Source: Cryomorpha sp963836915
GTDB taxonomy: Bacteria; Bacteroidota; Bacteroidia; Flavobacteriales_D; Cryomorphaceae
Assembly: GCA_963836915.1 (NCBI GenBank)
Contig: CAWILH010000002.1
Location: forward strand, 2,108,001 to 2,172,000
DNA length: 64,000 nucleotides
Direction: 5' to 3'
Of the stretch, positions 25,747 through 35,740 are shown in pieces. Under the pieces are notes generated by a model, which was given only the letters and a program-made list of their open reading frames with translations, did not search any database and was not told the DNA's origin. A program made the translations under genes and the position numbers. Position 1 is the first letter of the stretch, and every line of letters begins with the position of its first letter.

Positions 25747-27018
25747 CTACGCTTCCATCAGCACCAGTCGTGCAGTGCTCCTGCTCCGCTGCTCTACCAG
25801 CACCTTCTTGCCTATAAGCATTCTGCTAATCGTCTCTTGGTCGTAATGCCTTATCGTAACCAACTCACAGGGATGGTTATAGAGCACTTCGTAATCGTTT
25901 TGGCTGGCCGCGATAATCTTATCGAGCTTCTCAGATTCATTGTCCACACAGACCGAAAAATTGATGGCCGATTGCTGCATGAGATTGATCTTGACCCGTG
26001 CATCGGAAAATATATGGAAGAGCTCGCTTAAATTTTCTTCTGCCACAAATGAAAAATCGCGCGGGGTAAAGGAGATCAAAACCTGATTTACCTTGAAGAT
26101 ATAGCTTGCCACAAGGCTATCGCTGAAGGTGCTTGAATCTATGGTAGTCCCTTCATCGCCCAGGTTCATAAATGAACGGACGTGGAGCACTATCTTTTTG
26201 TTTTGCAGGGGCTTGATGGTCTTGGGGTGTATCACGGAAGCCCCGTAATATGCCAATTCAATAGCTTCCTTGTACGATATCCGCTTGAGCTTGATTGCGT
26301 CGCTGAAGTATTTCGGATCCGCATTGAGCACTCCTGGCACATCCTTCCAGATGGTCACCGAGCCCGCCTGCACGGCATAGGCCAGTATGGCCGCACTAAA
26401 GTCGGAGCCTTCGCGTCCCAGTGTGGTGGTATTCCGCTCGGCGGTATGCCCCAGAAAGCCTTGGGTAAGCATGATCGCGTGGTGCTTGCTCCCCTTTATC
26501 TCCTTCCATTTTGCACCAACGAGGGCTTCTGTTTTTTCCCAATTTACGCGGGCTTCACGGTAGCCATTATCCGTGCGTATAAGGCTGCGTGCATCGGCCC
26601 ATTGATTTTCAACACCCGCCGCATTGAGATAGCCGGAAAGGATGGTGCTCGAAAAAAGCTCTCCAAAACTTACGATCTGATCGTAATCATAGTCGTAGTT
26701 ATCACTCGGCGGCAGCCCCAGTTGTCGCTTAAACTCTGCATAGAGAGCGTCGAGTTTTTCTGTTAATTCTTTTGTTCCCGATCCAAAATCATCGCATATC
26801 TGTGCATGGTAATCGTAAATCGCTTCTGACTTTTGGGGCAAGCTTTCATCCTGACTGCGGTAGGCAGAAACCACATCTTCGAGGGCGTTGGTCATCTTGC
26901 CCATAGCACTTACCACTACTATTAGATCCTGTTTTGGGAACGTTTTTAAAATCGTGGCCACATTTATTACAGCGGCTGCATCGCGCACCGATGCACCCCC
27001 AAATTTAAATACCCTCAT
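25747..27018 (-). CDS. lysC: Aspartate kinase
   Basis: First step of the aspartate pathway to lysine, methionine and threonine. The 423 residues start MRVFKFGGASVRDA (the KFGGxS motif), with GREGSDFSAAILAYA and VWKDVPGVLNADPK-type substrate segments. C-terminal ACT-like regulatory sequence runs from about residue 300. It is monofunctional, with no homoserine dehydrogenase domain. The start overlaps the stop of the GNAT gene (ATGA). Confidence 0.93.
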   Translation of the reverse strand: MRVFKFGGASVRDAAAVINVATILKTFPKQDLIVVVSAMGKMTNALEDVVSAYRSQDESLPQKSEAIYDYHAQICDDFGSGTKELTEKLDALYAEFKRQLGLPPSDNYDYDYDQIVSFGELFSSTILSGYLNAAGVENQWADARSLIRTDNGYREARVNWEKTEALVGAKWKEIKGSKHHAIMLTQGFLGHTAERNTTTLGREGSDFSAAILAYAVQAGSVTIWKDVPGVLNADPKYFSDAIKLKRISYKEAIELAYYGASVIHPKTIKPLQNKKIVLHVRSFMNLGDEGTTIDSSTFSDSLVASYIFKVNQVLISFTPRDFSFVAEENLSELFHIFSDARVKINLMQQSAINFSVCVDNESEKLDKIIAASQNDYEVLYNHPCELVTIRHYDQETISRMLIGKKVLVEQRSRSTARLVLMEA

Positions 27019-27494
27019 AGGTCAAAAGATTTTATGTCGCTTGCGGTAAGTCGGCAGTCGGTCCAATCATCCAAAAATGTGGCTCCGTATTTTTTATAAA
27101 ACTCGATGGCGGGCTCATTCCAGTCCAGCACTTGCCACTCCATACGCTTATAGTCGCAGGACTTGCAAAGCTTGATCATCTCCTGAAAAAGGAGAGAGCC
27201 TATGCCGGCGCCACGTGCCGACTCCTGCACTATAAGGTCTTCAAGGTGCAGGCAGCGCCCCTTCCAGGTGCTGTATTTCTCATAAACCAATGCTGCCCCC
27301 ACAATGTCTCCATCGATTTCGGCCACAAAGATTTGAACGATCTTGGCGTCTCCAAAGGCATCTCTGGCCAGCTCTTCGGCATTGATATCTACCTCGCCTG
27401 CGGCTTTTTCAAACAGGGCTAGCTCCTTGATAAGTTCAAAAACCGCTGGGCAATCGATCTCTTCGGCGGGACGGATACGTACATTTTCTTTCAC
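27015..27494 (-). CDS. GNAT family N-acetyltransferase
   Basis: 159 residues from a GTG at 27494 (VKENVRIRPAEEIDCPAVFEL), chosen because the family's first strand begins there; the frame runs 21 codons further upstream. The acetyl-CoA loop is VQESARGAGIGSLLFQEM, followed by WQVLDWNEPAIEFYKKYGA. It resembles diamine/spermidine N-acetyltransferase-like proteins; the substrate is not certain. It is cotranscribed with lysC. Confidence 0.85.
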   Translation of the reverse strand: MKENVRIRPAEEIDCPAVFELIKELALFEKAAGEVDINAEELARDAFGDAKIVQIFVAEIDGDIVGAALVYEKYSTWKGRCLHLEDLIVQESARGAGIGSLLFQEMIKLCKSCDYKRMEWQVLDWNEPAIEFYKKYGATFLDDWTDCRLTASDIKSFDL

Positions 27495-27592
27495 GATACA
27501 AAGGAAAGATTTATCGCTAAAGCAGATCCATAAACCCGAATTTTCATACGACGGCAAAATGCCGATATTTGCACACCTTTTAAAAAGCGGCC

Positions 27593-28607
27593 ATGAAAAA
27601 ATTAACTACGCTCGGCGAGTTTGTCATCGAGCGCCAGTCCGACTTTCCTTTTGCAAAGGGAGAGCTGTCCAGATTATTGAGCGCGATACGCTTTGCTGCA
27701 AAAGTGGTAAACCGCGAAGTAAACAAAGCCGGCTTGGTAGATGATATTTTAGGCGAAGCCGGAAATGATAATATTCAGGGCGAAGCGCAGCAAAAGCTTG
27801 ATGTATACGCGAATAATAAAATGATAAATGCGCTAAAGGCGCAGCAGGAAGTCTGCGGAATAGGCTCCGAAGAAAATGAAGACTTCATCGCTTTCGATCA
27901 AGGTGAAGCGATGTGGGGCAAGTATGTGGTGCTGATCGAACCCCCTCGATGGGTCGAGCAATATAGACGTAAACGTATCTATCGGAACCATTTTTTCCAT
28001 TTATCGCCGTAAGACCAAGCCGGGCACTGTGGCTGAGCTAGAAGACTTTTTACAACCTGGGGTTGACCTTGTCGCTGCGGGCTACATCATCTATGGCTCA
28101 TCTACCATGTTGGTCTTTTCTACCGGCAATGGGGTGAACGGATTTACGCTCGACACTTCGATAGGGGTATTCTGCCTTTCGCATCCCAATATGAAAATTC
28201 CAAATACAGGACGTATTTACTCTATCAATGAAGGAAATTACAAGCAATTTCCAGATGGGGTCAAAAAATATATCAAATATTGCCAAGAAGAAGATGAATC
28301 TACCGACAGGCCTTACACGAGCAGGTATATCGGTTCGCTGGTGGCCGATTTTCATCGGAACCTTATCAAAGGGGGTATTTATTTATACCCTTCTACCGGC
28401 AGCAATCCGCAGGGTAAATTGCGCTTGATGTATGAAAATATCCCACTAGCCTTCATCGTAGAGCAGGCAGGCGGCAAGGCATCGGATGGTGTAAACCGGA
28501 TTATGGAAATACAGCCCGAGCATTTGCATCAGCGCACCCCCCTCTACATAGGCTCAATGGAAATGGTAGAAATGGTAGAAGAATTTATAGCTGAAGCAAA
28601 AAAGTAG
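27593..28607 (+). CDS. fbp: Class I fructose-1,6-bisphosphatase, with a frame break
   Basis: Gluconeogenic enzyme. The first frame runs MKKLTTLGEFVIER to GKYVVLIEP. The second resumes with LDGSSNIDVNVSIGTIFSIY, the metal-binding signature, and continues to 28607. The break is a C run at 27941-27945: five Cs where four would keep the frame. Repaired length is about 337 residues, normal for the family. Metal ligands (GSEENED, IEPLDGSSN) are all present. A homopolymer sequencing error is the simplest cause. Confidence 0.9.
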
Positions 28608-28623
28608 AGACCCTTAGCCAGGA

Positions 28624-31600
28624 ATGAAGATTGCCGAAATAGTAGAAAGATACCGAGGAGATAGACGAGCCGTCGGAGTAGCAGCTGCCCTTAATAATGC
28701 CAACGCCAAAATTACCGTGCAGGGATTGATCGGCTCTGGGCTGGCCTTCGTGGCCGAGTCGATCATAGCCAAAGATCAACGCGACCACCTTTTTATATTC
28801 AATGAAAAGGAAGAAGCCGCTTATTTTCAAAACGACATGGCGCTGCTCACCGGCCATGACCATCAGATCGAGACTTTCTTATATCCGGAGAGCCACCGTA
28901 TACCCTACCAGATAGAAGATGTAGATAACTCAAATGTAGTGCTCCGCGCCGAAGTGCTCAAAGCGATAGCTCAAAGCTCAGGCTCTAAGCGGATTATAGC
29001 CACTTACCCCGAAGCGATTGCCGAGATGGTGGTAACCCGCCAGCAGCTCAAGACCAATAGCTTTGAGCTGGTAAAGGATGCCAAATATTCCATCGCCTTC
29101 ATCAATGAGCTGCTCACCGAATATGAGTTCAATCGTTCTGAATTCGTCTACGAGCCCGGACAGTTTTCCATTCGCGGGGGTATCGTTGATGTATTTTCTT
29201 TTGGCGAAGACCATCCCTATAGGATCGAATTTTTTGGAGATACCGTAGAGTCGCTCCGGCGCTTTAATCCTGTCACGCAGCTCTCTATAAACGAATCAAA
29301 ATCATTTACCATCATCCCAAACATCCAGCATAAAACCTTGCTTGATTCTAAAGAAAGCTTTCTGGGATTTCTGGATAAAGACACGGTGCTGTGGTACAAG
29401 GATCTGAATTATATCAAAGATCGGCTCGATCAGGTTTTTGAAGCTGCCGAGAAGCAATTTGGAAAAATCAAATCGCCGCTGAGCCACCTTGCCCCTGCCG
29501 ATAAATATTTAATTGGCGAGAAGTTTGAAAAGGCGGCTTTGGGCTTTCGAAACGTCAACATCTCAAGTAGCATAAAGGAAGGCGATAGCCGGTTTCTATT
29601 TAAGCAAGCCACGCAACCGGTATTCCATAAGAATTTCGACCTCTTGATCGAAAACCTGAATGCCCTTAGCGCAAGTGGGTTCGAAAATTTCATCTTTTCG
29701 AGCAATGAAAAGCAGCTAGAGCGTATAGAACGGATCTTTATAGACCTTGAAGCCAAGGTAAAATTCACTCCATTGCTGGATGAGATAGCCGAAGGTTTTG
29801 AAGATAAAGACCTAAAGCTGAGCTGCTATACCGACCATCAGATTTTTGAAAGATACCATCGGTTCTACTTGAAAGAAGGCTTTAAAAAGAATAAAGAAGC
29901 CATGACGTTGAAGGAGCTGAGCACGCTGGAGCCGGGCGACTTTGTGACCCATATCGACCATGGTGTGGGTACTTTCTCGGGATTGGAAAAGATAGAAGTA
30001 AACGGAAAAGAGCAGGAAGCAATCCGGTTGGTATACCGTGACAATGATATACTGTATGTAAGTATTCACTCCCTGCACCGCATCAGCAAATTTTCCGGTA
30101 AGGACGGCACTAAACCTTCCATCAATAAACTGGGCAGTGGAGCGTGGCAAAAGGCTAAGGCCAAAACCAAGAGCAAAGTAAAACAGATCGCATACGACCT
30201 TATAAAGCTCTACGCAAAGCGAAAAGCGGAGACGGGACATGCCTTTTCTGAAGACAATTACTTACAGACGGAGCTCGAAGCCTCCTTCATGTACGAAGAC
30301 ACGCCCGATCAGGAGAAGACCATGCAGGCGGTAAAGGAAGATATGGAGTCTCCATCGCCGATGGATAGACTGGTATGTGGCGACGTGGGTTTTGGAAAAA
30401 CAGAGATAGCCATCCGCGCAGCTTTTAAAGCAGTGTGCGATAGCAAGCAGGTAGCAGTGCTGGTGCCTACAACGATTCTTTCCCTTCAGCATCAGAAAAA
30501 TTTTGCCGCAAGGCTAAAAGACTTCCCGTGCAAGGTGGGCTTGCTCAATAGGTTCGTGACTGCCAAAAAGCAAAAAGAGACATTGGCCGGACTGGCCGAT
30601 GGCACCATAGATATCGTGGTGGGCACCCATAAGCTCGTAGGAAAGCAAGTGAAATTTAAAGATCTGGGCTTGCTCGTGGTTGATGAAGAGCAGAAATTTG
30701 GCGTAGGCGTAAAAGATAAATTGAAAACGATCAAGGCAAATGTGGATACCCTTACCTTGACTGCTACGCCGATACCGCGCACACTTCAATTCTCGATGAT
30801 GGGTGCACGCGACCTGAGCATTATAAGCACGCCGCCGCCCAATAGATTTCCAGTTCAGACCGAGCTTTTCACCTTTAACGAAGAAGTGATACGCGATGCG
30901 GTGAGCTATGAGATAAGCCGCGGCGGACAGGTTTTCTTCGTGAACAATAAGATCTCAAACATCCATGAGATCGGGGAGTTGATAAAGAGGCTCTGCCCCG
31001 AAGCAAGCATAGGCATAGGCCACGGGCAGATGGAAGGGCCGAAGCTGGAAAAGGTGATGACCGATTTTATCGAAGGCTCTTTTGATGTGCTTGTAGCTAC
31101 CACCATCATCGAGTCGGGAATAGATATTCCAAATGCCAATACCATAATAATCAACGATGCCCACGAATTTGGCCTGAGCGACTTGCATCAATTGCGCGGA
31201 CGCGTGGGCAGGAGCAATAAGAAAGCCTTTTGCTACCTGATCTCCCCGCCCCTATCGGTGGTATCGAGCGAGTCGAGGAAGCGCTTACAGGCCGTGACCC
31301 AATTCAGCGACTTGGGCAGTGGGATGAACATCGCCATGCGCGACTTGGATATACGCGGTGCGGGAAACTTGCTAGGCGGTGAGCAGAGCGGTTTTATAAG
31401 CGATATCGGTTTTGAAACCTATCAGAAAATACTGGACGAAGCCATGCGCGAACTCAAGGAAAATGAGTTTAAAGAGCTCTACCAGAAGGAACTCGACAGC
31501 GATGGCAGCTATGTGACCGACTGTATCTTAGAGACTGATTTTGAAATCCTAATCCCCGATAGCTACGTAACCGATATTGCCGAAAGGCTGAGCATATACC

Positions 31601-31983
31601 GCGATCTGGATAATATAAACAGCGATACCGAACTGGAAGAATACCGCATCTCTCTTACCGATCGGTTTGGAGCTATCCCCGACCAGACCAAGGCGCTTTT
31701 CGATACGATCCGGTTGCGCTGGCTTGCCGCCGATATTGGATTTGAGAAGCTTACGCTAAAATCTGGAATGCTCATTGGCTTCTTCCTGTCAAAGCAAGAT
31801 TCTCCTTATTATCAGAGCAAAGCATTTACCGAAGTGCTTGAGTTTATAAAGAGCAATCCGAAGGGTTATAAAATGTACGAAAAAGGAGATAATCTGCGCT
31901 TGTCAAAAACCAATGTCCTTACCATTGGCGATGCACTCGCGGCTTTGAAACCCATTTTAGAAGGTAGCACGCTTCCGGTATAA
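28624..31983 (+). CDS. mfd: Transcription-repair coupling factor
   Basis: 1119 residues. It removes stalled RNA polymerase and recruits UvrA. The order is UvrB-like N-terminal domains; an RNA polymerase-interacting domain (about residues 430-500, GDFVTHIDHGVGTFSGLEK); a RecG-like translocase with Walker A CGDVGFGKTEIAIRAAF and Walker B VVDEEQKFGV; the ESGIDIPNANTIIIN and QLRGRVGRS helicase motifs; and the C-terminal TRCF domain. Start is ATG at 28624. Confidence 0.96.
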   Translation: MKIAEIVERYRGDRRAVGVAAALNNANAKITVQGLIGSGLAFVAESIIAKDQRDHLFIFNEKEEAAYFQNDMALLTGHDHQIETFLYPESHRIPYQIEDVDNSNVVLRAEVLKAIAQSSGSKRIIATYPEAIAEMVVTRQQLKTNSFELVKDAKYSIAFINELLTEYEFNRSEFVYEPGQFSIRGGIVDVFSFGEDHPYRIEFFGDTVESLRRFNPVTQLSINESKSFTIIPNIQHKTLLDSKESFLGFLDKDTVLWYKDLNYIKDRLDQVFEAAEKQFGKIKSPLSHLAPADKYLIGEKFEKAALGFRNVNISSSIKEGDSRFLFKQATQPVFHKNFDLLIENLNALSASGFENFIFSSNEKQLERIERIFIDLEAKVKFTPLLDEIAEGFEDKDLKLSCYTDHQIFERYHRFYLKEGFKKNKEAMTLKELSTLEPGDFVTHIDHGVGTFSGLEKIEVNGKEQEAIRLVYRDNDILYVSIHSLHRISKFSGKDGTKPSINKLGSGAWQKAKAKTKSKVKQIAYDLIKLYAKRKAETGHAFSEDNYLQTELEASFMYEDTPDQEKTMQAVKEDMESPSPMDRLVCGDVGFGKTEIAIRAAFKAVCDSKQVAVLVPTTILSLQHQKNFAARLKDFPCKVGLLNRFVTAKKQKETLAGLADGTIDIVVGTHKLVGKQVKFKDLGLLVVDEEQKFGVGVKDKLKTIKANVDTLTLTATPIPRTLQFSMMGARDLSIISTPPPNRFPVQTELFTFNEEVIRDAVSYEISRGGQVFFVNNKISNIHEIGELIKRLCPEASIGIGHGQMEGPKLEKVMTDFIEGSFDVLVATTIIESGIDIPNANTIIINDAHEFGLSDLHQLRGRVGRSNKKAFCYLISPPLSVVSSESRKRLQAVTQFSDLGSGMNIAMRDLDIRGAGNLLGGEQSGFISDIGFETYQKILDEAMRELKENEFKELYQKELDSDGSYVTDCILETDFEILIPDSYVTDIAERLSIYRDLDNINSDTELEEYRISLTDRFGAIPDQTKALFDTIRLRWLAADIGFEKLTLKSGMLIGFFLSKQDSPYYQSKAFTEVLEFIKSNPKGYKMYEKGDNLRLSKTNVLTIGDALAALKPILEGSTLPV

Positions 31984-32050
31984 ACCCCTTACCCCTAGCA
32001 TTTTGCGTATTTGGCACAACCTTTGGAAAAATCAGAGAAACCTTTACGTC

Positions 32051-32731
32051 ATGCTTAGACCCATAACCCTTGCCGTTCTTACCTTTTCATCATTCGCGCT
32101 TTTTGCCCAAGGGCCATTGCGTACCCCTACCATTTCGGCAGGAGCCCAGCTCGCTATACCGCGTGGCGAGTATTCTAGCTTTTATAAAGGAATGCCCTAC
32201 GGCGTGAACGCTTCGCTTTCGGTTCCGGTTTTCAAGCTGCCCATCGAAGCAGGTGGTGGCTTTGCTTGGAACGAAGTGGGCGCCGAAGGAAGGGATGTAT
32301 ATATAGCAGATGAGCAAGGCAACCTAAGCCAAGGCGACCTAAAACTGAAGGGCAATGCCTATACCTATTATGTACACGGCCGCCTGCGACCCTTCAATGG
32401 TAAGGTGCGGCCTTACGGCGAATTGCTGGCTGGAATGCGCACCTACTCCGTAAAGTCGAAGCTCACCATGGATGGGATGGAAGATGTGCCGACCACAGAT
32501 ATTACCGATCGCGACTTCGTATGGGTCACCGGCTGGGCAGTTGGGTTACAATACCGATTGGTTCCGGGGCTCTACTTGGAAGGCCGCTTTGAAAAACTCC
32601 GCGGTGACCGTGCGCAATACATCAATCCAGAATCGATAGAAATATCGCAGGAAGGGAGTTTTAGCTATAGCAATAGTGAGTCGCGCACCGACCAGTTTAC
32701 CTTTTCACTGGGATTGGCATTTAATTTTTAA
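32051..32731 (+). CDS. Outer-membrane beta-barrel-like protein
   Basis: 226 residues from ATG at 32051. The signal peptide is LAVLTFSSFALFAQG. The mature part has alternating hydrophobic strands (PTISAGAQLAIPRGEYSSFY, RPYGELLAGMRTYSVKSKLT) and ends FTFSLGLAFNF, a typical outer-membrane C-terminal strand ending in Phe. The specific function is unknown. It converges on the permease gene with a four-base overlap. Confidence 0.72.
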   Translation: MLRPITLAVLTFSSFALFAQGPLRTPTISAGAQLAIPRGEYSSFYKGMPYGVNASLSVPVFKLPIEAGGGFAWNEVGAEGRDVYIADEQGNLSQGDLKLKGNAYTYYVHGRLRPFNGKVRPYGELLAGMRTYSVKSKLTMDGMEDVPTTDITDRDFVWVTGWAVGLQYRLVPGLYLEGRFEKLRGDRAQYINPESIEISQEGSFSYSNSESRTDQFTFSLGLAFNF

Positions 32732-33996
32732 GCATTTGAGCGCATCGCCTCGACGGGCTCCATGCGGGCAGCCATGAGTGCAGGTATCACACCAGATACC
32801 AGACCGATCACTGCGGAAAAGCCGATCCCGATCACTATATTCTTGAGCGTGAGCACCAGTTCAAAATCAGTGAAAAAGCTTACTGCACTGGCTGCGACAT
32901 AAATAATAAGGAGACCTATCAGACCGCCAAAAACGCAAAGAGCCACCGCTTCGAAAAGAAACTGATAGAGTATAAACGAGCGTTTTGCCCCAAGGGCTTT
33001 TTGAATCCCTATAATATTGGTTCGCTCACGTACCGAGACGAACATAATATTGGCAATGCTAAAGCCGCCCACCAAGATCGAAAACCCACCGATGATAAGC
33101 CCGGCGACATTCAGCAATCCAAATAATTGTTCGAGCCCTTGATTGATCATGCTCGACTTATTGACGGCAAAATTACGCTCTTCACCAGGGCGCAGTTTTC
33201 GGATGCTCCGCATATTCATTTGCACTTCATTTTCCATCTCGGCCACGGTCACCCCTGCTTTTGGCTTTAAACCAATCTGCGTGCGGGAGCGGTCGATGCG
33301 CATCACTTGGCTGCCGAAGCGCACAGGCACGATGGCCCACTCATCGGTACCTGAGCCCAAAGGGCCCGATCCTTCCTTCTCTAAAATCCCTATGACCCTG
33401 GCGGTAAAGCCGGCGATCTTTATTTCGGAACCTACCAAATTGGTCCCTTTGGAAAGACGGTCGGCCACATTGCTACCGAGGATACAAATCCGGGCACTCG
33501 ACTTCAATTCACGTCCGGTAAAATTGCGGCCTACGCCAATATCGACGGCAAAAAAATTCTCGAAGCCTTCGGTCACCGCTACTACCGAAGCATTCTCGGC
33601 GGTATTGCCCCCATTTTCAAGATTCCTGCGCGATGAAGCAATAAAGGTTACCGCGCGGCTCGAATTCATGCGCTCGCCCAGCTGTTGCGTCTCCTTCAGC
33701 GATACATCCGGGCGCTGGATATACTTCCACCAGGCGTACTCGCCTTCTGATTCAGGACCCCAAGGCATTTTTTCAATAAATACAGAATCATCTCCCAGCG
33801 ATTCAAAACTCTTTTGAATACTGCGTTCTAAACTGTCTACCAGCGTAAAGACCGAAATAATTAAAAAAATGCCGATCGTAATGCCCAGCAGCGACAACAG
33901 CGATCGCAACCTGCTCACCAAAAGCGCATTTATGGCAAAACTAGCCCCTTCTCCTATTAATCGAAATAGTCTCTTCAAAAGTCGAAATCTGACCAC
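32728..33996 (-). CDS. ABC transporter permease, MacB/FtsX type
   Basis: 422 residues; GTG start at 33996 (TTG at 33978 also possible). One N-terminal helix (SLLSLLGITIGIFLIISVFTL), a periplasmic MacB-like core domain (about 60-260), then three C-terminal helices of the FtsX domain (NIMFVSVRERTNIIGIQKALGA). The ATPase partner is not adjacent. It is probably part of a lipoprotein or antimicrobial exporter. Confidence 0.83.
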   Translation of the reverse strand: MVRFRLLKRLFRLIGEGASFAINALLVSRLRSLLSLLGITIGIFLIISVFTLVDSLERSIQKSFESLGDDSVFIEKMPWGPESEGEYAWWKYIQRPDVSLKETQQLGERMNSSRAVTFIASSRRNLENGGNTAENASVVAVTEGFENFFAVDIGVGRNFTGRELKSSARICILGSNVADRLSKGTNLVGSEIKIAGFTARVIGILEKEGSGPLGSGTDEWAIVPVRFGSQVMRIDRSRTQIGLKPKAGVTVAEMENEVQMNMRSIRKLRPGEERNFAVNKSSMINQGLEQLFGLLNVAGLIIGGFSILVGGFSIANIMFVSVRERTNIIGIQKALGAKRSFILYQFLFEAVALCVFGGLIGLLIIYVAASAVSFFTDFELVLTLKNIVIGIGFSAVIGLVSGVIPALMAARMEPVEAMRSNA

Positions 33997-34192
33997 GGCT
34001 TATTGCCATAGAACCCAAATTTACGGTCTTTGATCGACAGCAGCATTACCGCTCGTGTAAAATCAATTTTACCAGCGTTATTAACAGTCGCTTTATTTTA
34101 TCAACAAATACCCAATCGCTAGGCATATCGCGACTTTGAACCGATTTTTCTTGCTAACATTGTGACTATTCTTTTCCCTTAAACATCTTCTC

Positions 34193-35716
34193 TTGACGCA
34201 AATAAAATCGGCATTAATCTCAGTTTATCATAAAGACAAGCTGGAAAGCGTGGTCAATGCACTCCATAAACTTAACATAACCATCTATAGTACAGGTGGT
34301 ACCGAGAAGTTCATAAAAGATCTTGGAGTGCCCGTGCAAGCCGTAGAAGACCTTACCGAATACCCCAGTATTTTGGGCGGAAGGGTGAAAACGCTGCATC
34401 CTAAAATTTTCGGTGGCATCCTGAACCGGCGTGAGCATGCCGAAGATGTGGCGCAGCTAGAAAGTTTTGAGATACCATCTATAGATTTGGTCATTGTAGA
34501 CCTCTATCCATTTGAAGAGACCGTGGCTTCGGGTGCCAGCGAGCAAGATATTATTGAGAAGATCGATATAGGTGGCATTTCATTGATCAGGGCTGCCGCC
34601 AAAAATTTTAAGGACGTGCTCATCATACCGGGTATCGAGTATTATCCTGATCTACTTACCGTGCTCACTGAGCAAGATGGATCTTCCGACCTTCCCTTCC
34701 GAAAGCAAATGGCAGGCGAAGCTTTTGACATCAGTTCGCATTACGATGCGGCCATCTACGGCTTTTTTAGCGAAGGCCAAGAGTCGGCGTCACTGAAGGT
34801 GAGCGAATCGCAGTTTACATCCTTGCGCTATGGCGAAAACCCACACCAGCGCGGTCGGTTCTATGGCGACCTCTCAGAGATATTTGACCAGTTACATGGC
34901 AAAGCGCTAAGCTATAATAACTTACTTGATGTAGATGCGGCTGTGAATTTGATGGAAGAGTTTAAAGATGCCGAGCCTACCTTCGTGGTGATGAAACATA
35001 ATAATGCCTGCGGTGTGGCTACCCGTTCTACATTGGCGGAAGCCTATGAAGATGCCTTGGCGGGAGATCCGGTCTCTGCATTTGGAGGGGTTTTAATAGC
35101 CAACCAGAAAATAGACCATCCAACGGCCGAACTGATCAACGAGCTTTTTTGTGAAGTGGTCATTGCCCCCGAATTCGATGATGACGCCCTCTCCCTTTTA
35201 ACGTCAAAAAAGAATCGGATCATTTTGGTGCAAAAAGACAGCGACTTTCCTTCGGTAAGTGTGCGTACTGCCCTGAACGGTATTTTATGGCAGGATAAAG
35301 ACGAAAAAACCGACCGACAGACCCATTTTGAATTGGCTACGACCAAAGCCCCCACCCCAGGAGAGAAAAGCGATCTGGAATTTGCTTCGAAAATCTGCAA
35401 GCATACTAAATCGAATACCATTGTGCTCGCCAAAAATGGGCAATTGATGGCCAGCGGTACAGGACAGACTTCTCGCGTTGACGCCCTCATGCAGGCTATT
35501 ACCAAGGCCAAAGCTTTTGGCTTCGATCTCGATGGTGCCGTGATGGCATCTGATGCATTTTTTCCCTTTCCCGACTGTGTGGAGATTGCCGATAAGGCAG
35601 GAATAAAATCCGTAGTGCAACCCGGCGGATCAATAAAGGATAAACTTTCTATCGATTACTGTAACGAAAACGGGATTTCGATGGTATTTACTGGTATAAG
35701 ACACTTTAAGCACTAA
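34193..35716 (+). CDS. purH: Bifunctional AICAR transformylase/IMP cyclohydrolase
   Basis: 507 residues, TTG start at 34193 (MTQIKSALISVYHKDKLESV). It does the last two steps of IMP synthesis. The N-terminal cyclohydrolase has IYSTGGTEKFIKDLGV and RVKTLHPKIFGGIL; the C-terminal transformylase has LRYGENPHQRGRFYG, KHNNACGVATR and SDAFFPFPDCVE. The 196 bases upstream hold no gene. It precedes mreB by 24 bases. Confidence 0.95.
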   Translation: MTQIKSALISVYHKDKLESVVNALHKLNITIYSTGGTEKFIKDLGVPVQAVEDLTEYPSILGGRVKTLHPKIFGGILNRREHAEDVAQLESFEIPSIDLVIVDLYPFEETVASGASEQDIIEKIDIGGISLIRAAAKNFKDVLIIPGIEYYPDLLTVLTEQDGSSDLPFRKQMAGEAFDISSHYDAAIYGFFSEGQESASLKVSESQFTSLRYGENPHQRGRFYGDLSEIFDQLHGKALSYNNLLDVDAAVNLMEEFKDAEPTFVVMKHNNACGVATRSTLAEAYEDALAGDPVSAFGGVLIANQKIDHPTAELINELFCEVVIAPEFDDDALSLLTSKKNRIILVQKDSDFPSVSVRTALNGILWQDKDEKTDRQTHFELATTKAPTPGEKSDLEFASKICKHTKSNTIVLAKNGQLMASGTGQTSRVDALMQAITKAKAFGFDLDGAVMASDAFFPFPDCVEIADKAGIKSVVQPGGSIKDKLSIDYCNENGISMVFTGIRHFKH

Positions 35717-35740
35717 CCCCTTAAGCATTGAAATTCATAA

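Noticed and set aside
26182..26766. 194-codon plus-strand frame opposite lysC
   Set aside because: Shadow of aspartate kinase, with no independent support.
33143..33817. 224-codon plus-strand frame opposite the ABC permease
   Set aside because: Antisense shadow with no recognisable features.
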